From the NCBI RefSeq assembly GCF_027409185.1, contig NC_084462.1, forward strand, positions 41,364,679 through 41,428,678: DNA of 64,000 nucleotides, written 5' to 3'. Below are positions 12,100 through 23,259 of the stretch, piece by piece. Within the stretch, counting starts at the first letter, position 1. Each line of letters opens with the position of its first letter. The DNA is from Cynocephalus volans. Lineage: Eukaryota; Chordata; Mammalia; Dermoptera; Cynocephalidae. The notes under the pieces are model-generated. The model was not told the DNA's origin. It made no database searches and worked only from the letters and a program-made list of their open reading frames with translations. The position numbers and the translations under genes were made by a program.

Positions 12100-14169
12100 C
12101 TTGAACCTAAATGTGTTGATTGACTGATAAACAAATGAAAATCATATATTCACTAGCCTCAAAACGTAAATATTAAAAATGTCTGGGATGCAATCAAAAA
12201 ATATTTGACATACAAAGAAGCAAGAAAATCTGACCAATTCTCCAATCAATCAATAAACCAATTAAGTTTTTTAAAAAATACAACCAGTTCACAGGTGAAG
12301 ACAATCAACAAATGCCAACTCTGAGATGACTTAGTTGTTGGAAGATCAAAGACTCTAAAGTAACTCTTATAACCATGTTCCATAAGGTAAAGGTGGGCAC
12401 TTTTGAAATGAATGGAGACATAGTAATTATCAGCAGAGAAATATAAACTATAAAAAAGAAAAGTATGGAAATTTTAGAACAGAAAAATATAATATCCAAA
12501 CTAAAAATTTCACTGGAGGAGCTCAAAAGCAAAGTGGATGTGACAGAGGAAAAAATCAGTTAACTCTAAGGTAGATCAATATAAATTATCCTGAGTAACA
12601 GAGATAAATATGATTTGAGGAAATGAGCAAAACCTTGAGGACTTTTAGAACACTATCAAAAGCTCTATATCATTGGAATCTCTGAACGAAAGAAGAGCTT
12701 GTTACACAAAAAAATATTTGAAGAAATAATGCCTCAAAACATCCCATTTTAGTGAAAGATAAAAACTTACAGATTTAAGAAGCTCAAAAACCCCGACAGA
12801 ATAAACCAAAAGAAAATCATACCCAGACCTATCATAACAAACTTCTGAAAACTGAAGATAAAGGAAAATCTTGAAAGCAGACATGTTGAAAATGACACAT
12901 TGTATATAAAGAACAATGATTCAAATGACTGTGACTTTCTCATAAGAAACCATGGAGGCTGAAAGACAGTGGAATATCTTCAACATTCTTAAGGGAAAAA
13001 AAGCTGTTAACCCAGAATTCTGTATTCAGTGAATAAATCCTTCAGGAATGAAGGTGGAATAAAGACCTTCTCAGATGAAGGAAAACTAAAAGGATTTGTT
13101 GCCAGCAGACCTGCTTTAAATAACTTGCTGAAAGAAGCACTTCAGGTTGAAGAAAGGGACTTCAGGAATGAAGAAAGATCAAAAGAAATTGTAAAATACC
13201 TGAGTGATTATAATAGACTATTTTTCACCTCTTAAGTTTTAAAAAAATATTTGAGTGTTCCAAGCAAACATTATGATATTGACATGTGCGTGTGTGTGTT
13301 TGTTAATGTACATAAATGTGATACATGTGAGTGTGACAACTATAGCATAAGTGGTGTCAATAAGTCATGCTGTTGTAAGGCTTCTAGGTTTTACTTGAAG
13401 TGGTAAAATGTTAACTCAAAGTAGACCATAAAAGTTAGATATATGTACTATAATCCATAGAGCAAGCATTAAAAATGATACAAAGAAATAAAGACAAAAG
13501 GACAATAGATATATGAAATACTAAAAAAATTTGAACAATCCAAAAGTAGGCAGCAAAGGGGAAACACAAAAGACAAGAAACAAAGGCAACAAACAGGGAA
13601 ATAATAAAAGGATAGATCTCAATCCAACCAGACCAGTAAATACATTAAATGTAAATGGCCTAAAACACCATTAAAAATAAACATTAATGGATTAGATTTA
13701 AAAACAAGTCCTAACTATATACTTTTTATAAGGAACTCCCTTTAAATATGATGACAGAGAGAGATTAAAAGTGAAAGGATGGGAAAAGACATTTCATTTG
13801 AACACTAATTTAAAGAAAGCTGGAGTAGTTATTTTAACACCAGAGAAAGTCTACTTTAGAACAAGGAAAATTACCAGGATAAAGAGAGACCCTACACGTG
13901 ATAAAAGGTTTAGTTCACCAAGATGACATAAATATCCAACATGTATATGCTTCTAACAACAGTGTTCCTAAATACACAAAGTAATAACTGTTAAAAGTGA
14001 AAAGAGAAATAGATAAATCCATAATTAGAGACTTCAGCAGTACTCTTTCAGTAATTGATAGTACAAGTAGATAAAAAATCAGCAAAAATACAGAAAATCT
14101 GTGCAATACTACCAATCAACATTTCCCAGTTGGCACTTATAGAATACTCCATGCCACAACAGCAGAATA
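12100..14169 (+). mobile_element. LINE-1 (old L1M type): ORF1 region to ORF2 endonuclease
   Basis: Plus-strand L1. The end of ORF1 is recognisable around 12,940-13,200 (ACCATGGAGGCTGAAAGACA; AGCAGACCTGCTTTAAATAA). The start of ORF2 follows at about 13,640-14,160, with CATTAAATGTAAATGGCCTA, a segment close to the endonuclease active-site region of L1, and CAGAATACA directly before the MER2 insertion. Both ORFs are destroyed by stops and indels. The element resumes at 14,503 and 15,069. Confidence 0.85.
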
Positions 14170-14500
14170 CAGTCAGCCCTACTTATCTGTGGGTTCTGCA
14201 TCCGTGGATTCAACCAAGTATGGATCAAAAATATTTGAAAAAACATTGCACTGGACATGTGCAGACCTTTTTCTTGTTATTATTTCCTAAACAATGTAGT
14301 ACAACAACTAGTTACATAGCATTTATATTATATTAGGTATTATATGTCATCTAGAGATGATTTAAAACACACGGGAGAATGTGCATTGAATATATATTTA
14401 AATACTGTGCCATTTTATATCAGAGACTTGAGCATCCATGGATTTTGGTACTCACAGGAGGTCTTGGAACCAATCCCCCACAAATACCAAGGATTGACTG
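14170..14500. mobile_element. MER2 (Tigger/pogo class) DNA transposon inserted in L1
   Basis: 331 bp between duplicated TA dinucleotides (14,168-14,169 and 14,501-14,502). The left terminus is CAGTCAGCCCTACTTATCTG and the right terminus ends CCAAGGATTGACTG. The interior 'GTTACATAGCATTTATATT' is diagnostic of MER2. Removing it restores the L1 reading GCAGAATA-CACATTC, so the insertion point is certain. Confidence 0.93.
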
Positions 14501-14502
14501 TA

Positions 14503-14626
14503 CACATTCTTCTCAAGTGCACATGAAGCCTTTACCAAGATAGACTGTATTCTGGGCCATAAACCAAATCTTAGTAAAGTCAAAAAATTGAAATTTTGCT
14601 AAGTATGTTCTCTGATTATAGTAGGA
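14503..14626 (+). mobile_element. LINE-1 ORF2 continuation between two insertions
   Basis: CACATTCTTCTCAAGTGCAC, 'ACCAAGATAGACTGTATTCTG' and GCCATAAACCAAATCTTAGT are ORF2 endonuclease-domain L1 sequence in register with the segments on either side. Confidence 0.9.
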
Positions 14627-15063
14627 TGTATTAGTCCGTTTCTGTTGCTTATAACAGAATACTTGAAACTGGGTGGTTTATAAAGAAAACAAAATTTATT
14701 GCTTACAATTTCTGAGACTAGGAATTCCAAAGTCCAAGGAGCACATCTGGTGGTGGTGACTGTGACCCCTCATATTGCAAGATGGTGGAAGCAGAGAGCA
14801 AAGAGAGAGCAAGAGGACAATTTCCTCATTCACTCTCCTTTTAAAGCCCTCCAAACCATACCCCTGACCACCATTTTCAATCCATTCACTACTGCATGGT
14901 CCTGCTATCTAGTGACCTCTTCAGGGCACCACCTTTCAATTACCATAATAGGATTTCCCACCCTCAACAGTTACAGTGGAGGTTAAGCTTCTAACATATG
15001 AAACCTGGGGACACAATTCAAGCTTCAGTGAGTTTTGGGGGGGACATAATTCAATCCACTACA
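14627..15063 (-). mobile_element. MaLR LTR (MST/THE1-like), inserted in L1
   Basis: A 437-bp LTR runs from TGTATTAGTCCGTTTCTGTT to TTCAATCCACTACA, flanked by TAGGA and TAGAA (one mismatch in a 5-bp duplication). It is minus-strand. Its reverse complement is clearly homologous to the LTR at 22,235-22,626. Shared features include a CTTTAAAAGGAGAGTGAATG promoter-proximal stretch and a CAATAAATTT polyadenylation region. This copy also has a short internal duplication of the GACACAATTCA-type motif. Confidence 0.85.
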
Positions 15064-15068
15064 TAGAA

Positions 15069-16680
15069 TTAAACTAGTAATTACTGATAGACAATGGAAA
15101 AATTCCCAAATGTTTAGAAATTAAACAACATACTTCTAAATAGCCTCTGGGTCAAAGAAGTCTCAAAAGAAATTAAATATTTTGAACTGAATGAGGTAAA
15201 TTTATATTAAAATTGGTGGAATGTAACTAAAAAAGTGCTTATAGAGAAGTTTATAGTATTAAATGCTCATATTAGAAAAAAGAAAGGTCTCAAATCAGTC
15301 TAAGCTTCCACCTTAAGAAATGGACCAATTCATTTAAAGAAATGACCTAACAACACTCATTCAAGAAAGAGAACCTGAAATTTCTTATATCTATTAAAGA
15401 TGTCATGTGTGGTTAAAACCCTTCAAAGAAGTAAAATTCCAGGCATGAGTGGTATTACAGATAAATTCTACCAAATATTTAAGGGAGAACTAATACCAAT
15501 TCTCCACAGTCTTTTTCAGAAAATAGAAGAGACAGGTATATGTCTAAATTAACTCAATGAGGCCAGCATTACTCTCATATGAGAAACAAGTAAAGGATTT
15601 TATACAAGAAAAGAAAATTACAGGCCAATATCCCTCATGAACATAGATGTGAAAATCATCAGCAATACACTATCAAAGTGAATCCAGCAGTATCTAAGGA
15701 TACGTTAAGGCCAAGCAGGACTCTCCCAGGAATGCAAGGCTGCTTCAGAATTCAAAAATTAATCAATGTCTTCTACCTGTTAGCAGAATAAAGAAGAAAA
15801 ACCATGTAAGTGTCTCAATGGGGCTAGAAAAAGCTTTTGACAAAATTCAGCATCCATTCATGATTGAAAATAAAGACAAAAACCCTCTCAGTAGACAGGA
15901 ATAGAAAGAAACTTCCTCAACCTGAAAAAGGACATCTACAAAATAACCCCATCATACTTAGTAGTAAAAGACTGAGTGCTTTCCACCTTACACCAGAAAC
16001 AAGGCAAGTTCTTAGGCTCTCATCACTCAGTTTTAACATTACAGGAAGTCCTAGCTAGTGTAGTATGGCAAAGAAAAAAGGCATATGGATCGTAAAAGAA
16101 TAAACAAAACCACCTCTTTGCAGACTCCATCATTGTCTGCAATATCCTCTGGCATCTACAGAAAGCTCCTAGAGCTAACAAATGAATGAATTTAGCAAGG
16201 TCAGTACACTCATACAACAATCAGTTATATTTCTCTACTATATCAACATGAAATTGTAAAACAAAGCATCGTTTACAATAGCACCAAAAAAAAAAAAAAA
16301 AAGAAATACATATAATTAAGAGAACATGTACAAGATATGTATGCTGGAAACTACCATCATGAGAGAAATCAAGACTTAAGTAAATGGAGAGAGATATCAT
16401 ATTCTTGCATTGAAAAATTCAATATAGTTAAGATGCTAATTCTCCCCAAATTGATCTATAGATTCAACACAATCCCAATCATATTTCTAGCAGGATTTTT
16501 AAAAAATAGATATTGACAAGCTGGTTGTAAAATTTATATGGAAAGGAAGGGAACTAGAATAACTGAAACAATGGTCAGATCCAAGGTGAAAAAACAAGCC
16601 TGATGACAGGTGGGAGAATTCCCCAGGAGATGAAAAACAAGGGGACTCCTAATTTTGCATAATGTATACATAATCCTTAT
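15069..16680 (+). mobile_element. LINE-1 ORF2, reverse transcriptase to 3' part
   Basis: Continuation of the plus-strand L1: CCAGGCATGAGTGGTATTAC near 15,440, 'ATCCCTCATGAACATAGATG' near 15,630, GGAATGCAAGGCTGCTTCAG near 15,730, CTCCATCATTGTCTGCAAT near 16,120 (the diverged remnant of the reverse-transcriptase catalytic block), and TTGATCTATAGATTCAACAC near 16,450. It is riddled with stops and cannot encode protein. The 3'UTR is missing; an MLT1 LTR begins just downstream. Confidence 0.88.
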
Positions 16681-16686
16681 GGATTG

Positions 16687-17132
16687 TATTTGTTTGCTAG
16701 GGCTGTTAAAACAAAGTCCACAAACTGCGTGGCATAAACAACAGAAACTTACTATCTCACCATGTCTAGAGACTGAAAGTCCCAGATTAAGGTGTTGGCA
16801 GGGTTGGTTCCTTCTGAGATCTGTGAAGGAAAATCTGTTCTAGCCTCTCCCATAGCTTCTTGTGGTTTGCTGGCAATCTTTGGTGTTCCTTGGCTTGTAG
16901 ATCTCTGCCTCCATCTTCACACGGCATCCTTCCTGTTTGCAAAATTTTTCTGTCTCCAAAATCCCCTCTTTATAAAGACACCAGTCATGTTGGGTTAGGG
17001 CCCACCCAAATGACTTTATCTTAACTAATTACATTTGCAGTGACCCTATTTCAAAATAAAGTCACATTAAGGTACTGGGGTTTAGGACCTCAACACATGA
17101 ATTTGGAGGGGACACAATTCAGCACATAATGT
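16687..17132 (-). mobile_element. MLT1-type MaLR LTR
   Basis: Reads from TTGTATTTGTTTGCTAGGGC to GGACACAATTCAGCACATAA. It is close to the copy at 7,624-8,022 and in the same minus-strand orientation. 'ATAAAGTCACATTAAGGTACT' matches the MLT1 5' region in reverse. It abuts the truncated plus-strand L1. Confidence 0.82.
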
Positions 17133-19190
17133 GGATCTAGTTTATTTTAAATCTGCACACTATGCATGCACTTGGAAATGTCTAGAAAAGTGTGAAAATA
17201 ATGGGACGGTCAGCACATACAAATCCTTTTTTGTGCTCTAGTCTGTGGCTGCCTTCTTTGTGGGTGACACATTTCTCTGTCCCTGAGGATGGATCTGGTA
17301 AAGTGTGTATTTAATAATGTACCACTCAGCACAGGTCTTAGCAATTTCAGAGATAATGCCCCTTTCTCAAGCATGTTCAAAAAAAGGTCAATGCTGGTAA
17401 TGTTTTGTCTCGTTTAATTGTCCTCTTGTCTGGACCCTACTTTCCCCTTAAAGGCATGCAGGAAGAAACATGCCACACAGAGGTAGACTTTGGTAAGCCA
17501 CCTCTATTTCCAGAAGTTCTTGTGGGAGAGAATTAACTTCTTACTGTTAGGGGTAACCAACGAGAACAGCAAATACCTGCCAGCCCAGAATTACACACAG
17601 TTACCCCGTTGCTGTCTGTTATGCTGGTTTCAGGTGTAGATTACATTATAGGATATTGAAAACACCAGCTCTTGGAGACTAGCTATTGATGATGAAGGGC
17701 TGATAGCAGTTGTTAATTGTTTTTAAGGGCTGAATAATCCCCTTTTGTTCATTCTGAGACGAGGAAGTAGTAGGACAGATGTCCTGGCATCCTGAAAGCC
17801 CAGAAAGAACAAATCAGCCCCCACCCCCACTCTAGGCCACTTCCAAGTGGTGCTGGGCCCTACATCCTTCCCGCTGCAGAAATGTCATCTGACAGGTGTG
17901 GCTGCCCAGGGCTCTGCAGAGCTGCATGGCTTACGCTCCATGGCACTTGTCTTTTTACGTATTGCTTGTCTGCTGAAGTACCATACCCGGAAACGAAGGA
18001 AGGAGGCAAGCAAATGCCATTGTCCTATCACTCAGTAACAACTGTTGCTTATATTTTAATGCATTTCTTCACAGTTCATTCTACATTTATTTGGCTGTGA
18101 ACAAAGTATAACAATGCATTTTATGATAAACGCTTTGTAAATATTTCAATTGCCACATAATTGTCTTGTAGATGTGCTAACATTGATTTAACTAGGATCC
18201 TGTTATTGACAGTTTAGGGCATACTCAACATTTTTGTGCATTTCACTTCCATTTTTCAAAGAGAAGTATGTCCCTCTGTGACCCTAAGTTAGGTTATAGG
18301 GTCTTGCTTGACAGTGTTGGACATCAGCCTGGTTTGGGGGAGATTAATTTATTAACCTCCCTTTAGAGCTCTTGGTTGCCTGTGATCTGGAGGTGAAATA
18401 CTTATTCAATGACTTTTGTCTGGAATGTTTGAGCTGATTATACAAGTGTACTCAAGGACTGTTTAAACCCAAATTGTGCATAGTCAAAGAAACTAAATTA
18501 TATTTGAAAGGAACAAAAGAATATTATCTTTACAACATATGAGACCAAACTGGGTGACAAGATTGGTGTCAGCAACAATTTAGCTGAGTCCATATCTCAT
18601 TTGTGTGATATGATTTCACCCAGCCTGTATTGTGGTCACTGAATAGCTATTTTTCATCTTGGCCTGCTCTATTACTAGGTCTTCTAAGAGCCAGCTAATG
18701 CTATTTTCCCATGCAAAAGAAAAACATGGTTTAGAATGAGGACACTGGAGCTCTTTATTGTTGACAATGAGCCCTTATTTCCCACATCTCATTAGGATGT
18801 TTCAGGAGGCGAGTGGTGAGCACAGTGTCAGGGGCTGCATTTTCTATTGATTTATGTGCTGTCATAGAATTAATTGAGTCTGGACACAGGGCCTCATTTT
18901 CTTGGACATGTAGCAGGTAATCGTGCTTCTCCTGTGCATTCGAATTGCTTTCCAGATGGTCTGTTGTGAAAGATTTATCTTTAATATGATTAATCAGAAG
19001 CAAAGGACCTCAATATGTTTGTGCACATGCTCTGCAATTCAAAGTCCCCCAGCCCCCACTGTAGGGACAGTTAACTCTCTCCTGGCTACACTCCTCCTGG
19101 GCCCATCTGAGATACAGTTGTCACCATATGCAGTGAAGAAAGTTTTAAAGGGTTCTGAATAAAGGCCTGGGGGATGGGGAGGCATAGTAT
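17133..19190. other. No recognisable gene or repeat
   Basis: Mostly unique-looking intronic sequence of average composition. Two overlapping plus frames of 63 and 72 codons near 17,850-18,100 have no motif or splice context. Confidence 0.5.
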
Positions 19191-19269
19191 ATCCTTAGGG
19201 AAACATCACAGCTTTATTTGTTACACAAAAACAGGATGCAATCCATATATTCAGTAGGGGAATAGTTAG
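19191..19269 (+). mobile_element. Old LINE-1 3' end, left part (interrupted)
   Basis: 'GCTTTATTTGTTACACAAAA' to 'ATTCAGTAGGGGAATAGTTA' resembles the terminal part of an ancient L1. The continuation is at 21,292-21,560, so the copy was split by the LTR starting at 19,270. Confidence 0.55.
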
Positions 19270-19603
19270 TGTCTTAATCAGCTCGGGCTGCTAAAACAGA
19301 AATCCATAGACTAGGTGGTGCAAACAGCAAACTTACTTCTCACAGTTTTGGAGGCTGGGAATTCCAAGATCAAGGTGCTGGCAGATTTGGTGTCTGGTAA
19401 GGGTCTCCTTCTTGGTTTGTAGATGGCTGTCTTTTCACTGTGTCCTCACATGGGGAAAGGGCCAAGGCAGCTCTCTGGGGCCTGTTTTATAAGGTCACTA
19501 ATCCTATTCATGAGGGATTCACTTTCATGACTTAACCATCTTTCAAAGGCCTCACCTCCTAATACCATCATATTGGGGATTGGAGTTAAGGATCTGAATT
19601 GGG
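19270..19603 (-). mobile_element. MLT1/MST-type MaLR LTR, left part (interrupted)
   Basis: The sequence starts with TGTCTTAATCAGCTCGGGCT and proceeds through 'AGTTTTGGAGGCTGGGAATT' and 'CCTAATACCATCATATTGGGG', a reversed MaLR LTR. It breaks at GAATTGGG (19,596-19,603) and resumes after the same GAATTGGG at 21,240-21,247. Confidence 0.82.
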
Positions 19604-20586
19604 ACTTCTTCCTATCAAGATGGCAAAATAGACGGTACCCAGCATCACCCTTTCCCACAGTCAACCAGTTTACAACCATTAAAAAGCAGCAACTGCCAAG
19701 CTAGGGCCACTGGACCTCAGAGAAAGAGGAGGAGAGACCTATGGAGGTTATGAAGGCAGGAGAAGCCACGATGAGAGGATGAAACGAACTCTCTGACTGT
19801 TTCGAGCCCTGGTCACTTCAAGACTGACCCTGGTGAGCACACAGAGCAAAAGCTGGCAAAAGCTGCTGTCGTGCTCTTCATATGAAGTTGCTTGGAGGCT
19901 GTAGGGGAGAAGAGGGCCTTGCTGGCCCTCAGGCCAGCTAGACCACTAACAGGGTTCCTGTGGACACACATAGGAGCGAGGGCCACAGACAACTGAAGAC
20001 AGAAGCCACTCAGAGGCCAGTGAGTCATTGCAAGTGACCGGCACATGGCCCACCCCATGAGAAGTTTTTGGAGTGTGTGGGGTGGGAGAGAAGGGCCCAC
20101 TGGGGGAACACTGGGGCACAGCATGGACAACTGATCTGCCCTCCAGTCAGCACAGGCCCACTCAGTGGAGACTGGTCAGGAATACAGAACTGCAGGGGGT
20201 GCAGTTTGCTGGAAAGACTCAGGCTGAGACCAGAGTTTCCACACAACCCAGGTGTACCGGACCTCACAAGACCTGGAAATGCTTACAAGGTCAACAATTA
20301 AAACCTGAGCTGCACAAAAAGCCTTCCCCAGAGAATCAGTAGCAAAGCAGCAGTTTAGCTCAACCACAGGGCTCAAGTGCTGGTCCCCACAGGAAATTCC
20401 TCCATTTTAGAAGTAAGCAAAGGACAACAAATTAGTTCCAGTGCAAAGTTTAAGTGGGGAGTAGCTAAAAATCAAACACAGAACTGAAAGAAAAAACAAA
20501 ACACCCACAGATCAGAGAAAAAGTTCTGATATTAACCAGTAAAGATCTAACACCACCAAAGAACACCTATAAACCTAGAAAAACCA

Positions 20587-20942
20587 GAAGCCCACCAGGC
20601 TCCCAAGCCAGCGCTGGGGGAGGGCCGAGGGCCTCAGCCGTGCACCTCCATCATCCATATCCAGCCCAGTGATGACCAAGCTGCAGCTGGAAGCCCCTGG
20701 GCTCTAGAGCCAGGATGGGGGAGGGCCAAAGGCCTCAGCCACACACCCCCGAGTCCACATCCAGCCCAGTGACGATTACCAGGCTGCTGCCAGAAGCACC
20801 CTGGACTCCCAAGCCAGGGCAGTGGGGGGCTGAGGGCCTAAGCCATGCCCCCTGACATCCACATCCAGCCCAGCCATGACCAAGCTGCCACCGGAAGCCC
20901 CCTGGGCTCCCCTGCTTGAATGAGGGCAGTGCCGCAGCCCTC
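20587..20942 (+). repeat. GC-rich tandem repeat, unit about 100-104 bp, ~3.5 copies
   Basis: The landmark CCAGCCCAG recurs at 20,661, 20,761 and 20,865, and GGGGGAGGGCC-like blocks precede each. Units contain a CCAAGCCAGSGC-type start and a GAAGCCCCCTGGGCT-type end. The array belongs to the composite retroposon and is unrelated in sequence to the 80-bp array in the second copy. Confidence 0.82.
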
Positions 20943-20958
20943 AATCATGCCCCCCCTT

Positions 20959-21102
20959 GGGCCGAGCCCGTGGCGCACTTGGTAGAGTGCTGCGCTGGGA
21001 GCGCGGCGACTCTCCCGCCGCGGGTTCGGATCCCATATAGGCATGGCCAGTGCGCTCACTGGCTGAGTGCTGGTCACGAAAAAGACAAAAAAAAAAAAAA
21101 AA
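20959..21102 (+). mobile_element. tRNA-derived SINE (CYN-related, GC-rich subtype)
   Basis: The body runs from GGCCGAGCCCGTGGCGCACT to a poly-A tail after CACGAAAAAGAC. A box-like TGGCGCACTTGG and B box GGGTTCGGATCC are present. It is flanked by ATCATGCCCCCCTT-type duplications that differ by one C (20,943-20,958; 21,103-21,117). The copy at 26,633 differs at only about ten positions in 130, so the subfamily is young. After TATATAGG it contains a truncated second unit (ATGGCCAGTGCGCTCACTGG). Confidence 0.88.
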
Positions 21103-21247
21103 AATCATGCCCCCCTTCCTTCCTGCCTCCTCCTCCCACCCTATTTCCCTCCCTCTTTCCTCTCCCCCTCCCCCCAACTGCTCTGCAACATCTTAGAATG
21201 TAAAAAAAATAATAATAAACTAAAGAAAAAAAAAAAGACGAATTGGG

Positions 21248-21291
21248 GGGAGAGGTGAACACAAACATTTAGTATATAGCAGTATGATTAT
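21248..21291 (-). mobile_element. MaLR LTR, right part (continuation of 19,270-19,603)
   Basis: GGAGAGGTGAACACAAACAT to ATATAGCA completes the reversed LTR terminus (typical GACACAAACATTCAGTCCATAGCA pattern). It directly joins the left part if the composite retroposon and one GAATTGGG are removed. Confidence 0.75.
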
Positions 21292-21560
21292 GTCTATTCA
21301 GCCTTGAAATATGCTATAGCCATTAAAATGATACTTACGGAAGGTTTCTACTGTTTATCCTATTATTTTAAAAGAGAAGAACATGGAGCTGTGTTTACAC
21401 TAAGGTCTCAACCTTGTGAAAGAGATGCATAGAAAAAAGACTGGAAAGAAATATACCACAGAACTCACAATGGCCATCTGTGGGTGGAACTGTGAGTGGG
21501 TGTCCAGTCTTCTCTATATTCCCTGTTAAAAATACACACACAGCAAAGCAGTTCATAATC
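21292..21560 (+). mobile_element. Old LINE-1 3' end, right part
   Basis: CTATAGCCATTAAAATGATA and GATGCATAGAAAAAAGACTG, then CATCTGTGGGTGGAACTGTG, follow the order seen in the 3' end of ancient L1 elements. It continues 19,191-19,269 across the nested insertions. Confidence 0.55.
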
Positions 21561-22234
21561 CTCATTGCCAAGAAGCAGTGTGCCCTCAGAAGCAGTGACC
21601 TCCTGAGTACAAAAATCTGCCCACATCAGTTTAACAAATGATGTGCTGGGTTAGTCACTTCTCAGGCCCTCTCCCAAGGTGGGGAGTGAAGCTCTTCATG
21701 CCTCCTGCAGGCAGTGTCTGCACATCACGGCTGCACCCCCAGAGGACTGTGCCATGAAGTGATTGCAAATCTTTTTACCAGATGTTGCCTGTGAGTTTGT
21801 GGAGCCTGGCCGCCCAGGCTGGCGGGATCTGACAGCTGTCTAGGACTTCCCTTTGGGCACTAATGGGCTTCCTGAAAAAGTTGCTTGTAAATTGAGGTGT
21901 TCAAATGGAATCCGTTATCATCAGGCTACAAACTGCTTCCACACAAAAGGCAATGTGTTGGTGTCTTGCGGAAGCACACGTTGATGGAACTAAATCAGAT
22001 GTTATAGGTTCAGTGGGAGGAATGTTTCTTTTAAAGAACCACTTCATTCCACCCACATTTGTGCCCACCTTTCCTTCTTACCTCCCCCTGGCCATACCCT
22101 TTTTCTTGGTCAGGGGCAATTGTCAGCACTTCTCTGAACAGCCTGTCCTGCTGGGACACCCCTCTTTGCCCTGCTGGTGGGAAGTAGAGGTGACCCAGGA
22201 GCTGGCTCTTGAGGAAGTTGGTGAAGAGTTGTTA

Positions 22235-22626
22235 CCTTGGGTTGAATGTCCCCCAAAACTTAGTCCCCACTGTAACTGTTGAGGGTGGGAAATCCTGTTA
22301 TGGTAATTGAAAGGTGAGGCCTTGAAGAGGTGATTAGATCTAGGGCCATGCCGAAGTGAATGGATTAAAAATGGTGGTCATGGGCGTGTTTTGGAGGGCT
22401 TTAAAAGGAGAGTGAATGAGGAGGTTAGTGTCCCTCTCTGCTCTGTCATTTTCACAATGTGATGCTCTGCTGTCACTGTCACCACCACCAAAGAAAGACT
22501 TCATCAGATGTGCTTCCTGGACTTTGGACTTCCCAGCCTCAGAAACTATAAGCAATAAATTTCATTTTCTTACAAATTACCTAGTTCCAGGTATTTTGTT
22601 ATAAGCAACAGAAATGGACGGATACA
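22235..22626 (+). mobile_element. MaLR LTR (MST/THE1-like)
   Basis: Plus-strand counterpart of the LTR at 14,627-15,063. They share GTAACTGTTGAGGGTGGGAA, GGAGGGCTTTAAAAGGAGAG and, near the end, TTATAAGCAACAGAAATGGA. It retains a CAATAAATTT polyadenylation-like signal. No internal sequence is present, so it is a solitary LTR. Confidence 0.85.
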
Positions 22627-23104
22627 ATTTTCTCCCTCCCACCCCCGGAATAGGAGGAGAAGGCTCGGAATGTGGTGGCCTGTGCATCTACGGGGGGGCC
22701 TGTGTTTCCTGGCAAGGAGGTCAAATCCATTCCATTGGCAGTGGGAAAGTCACCAGAGACCTGCAAGCATCTATTTGGGGCAGAGTTTTCAAGTGCAGTC
22801 CTAGGGCCTCAACATCTGCAGCTCTAGGCCCAGCCCTTGGCCTCTGGCCACCTATTGGGAATCTTGGGCCACAAACTTGTACGCTCCCCAGGTAGGCTTT
22901 GTTCCCACCAAAGTGAGCAAACCACTGCGTTGGGGGAGCAATTCTTGCCTTTCACAGGACTTCTCCCCTTTCTACAGTCCCACTGAGATGCACCCATATC
23001 CTATTGCAGACGTGCATGTTGTATACACAGCCAGGGTCAGTGTCACCCCTCTGTAGCCACTCCCATCACCTGTGTTGGCAGAGTTCCCTGCTCCCTATCT
23101 AAGA

Positions 23105-23248
23105 CCTACAGCCTAAATGTCCATCATTGGATGAATGGATAGGAAAGTGTGGTATATCTACATAATGGAATACTATTCTGCTATAAAAAAGAATGAAATA
23201 TTACCATTTGCAGCAACATGGATGGACTTAGAGAAAATTATGTTAAGT
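23105..23248 (+). mobile_element. LINE-1 3'-terminal fragment, left part
   Basis: AAATGTCCATCATTGGATGA, TAATGGAATACTATTCTGCT and GCAACATGGATGGACTTAGA are the very conserved end of L1 ORF2 and the adjoining 3' region. The SINE at 23,260-23,432 interrupts it. Confidence 0.9.
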
Positions 23249-23259
23249 GAAATAAGCCA

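Larger units (their letters stand above)
19604..21239 (+). mobile_element. Composite non-autonomous retroposon, copy 1 (L1 5'UTR-like head, tandem repeats, A-rich tail)
   Basis: A 1.64-kb insertion (including a younger SINE) lies inside a MaLR LTR and is flanked by GAATTGGG duplications. The first 834 bp (19,604-20,437) start with a TCAAGATGGC motif close to the 5' end. L1 promoters have this YY1-site motif in the same place. The head is homologous to 46,977-47,811 on the opposite strand. It continues through about 150 bp of further 5'UTR-like DNA, then 3.5 GC-rich units of about 100 bp, a pyrimidine-rich stretch, and an A-rich tail (TAAAAAAAATAATAATAAAC, then an A run). I see no L1 ORF1 or ORF2 sequence. 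It could be a drastically deleted L1 or a distinct non-autonomous family. Confidence 0.75.

Noticed and set aside
20587..20942. CRISPR-like direct repeats
   Set aside because: Units are about 100 bp with no short repeat/unique spacer alternation; the sequence is mammalian.
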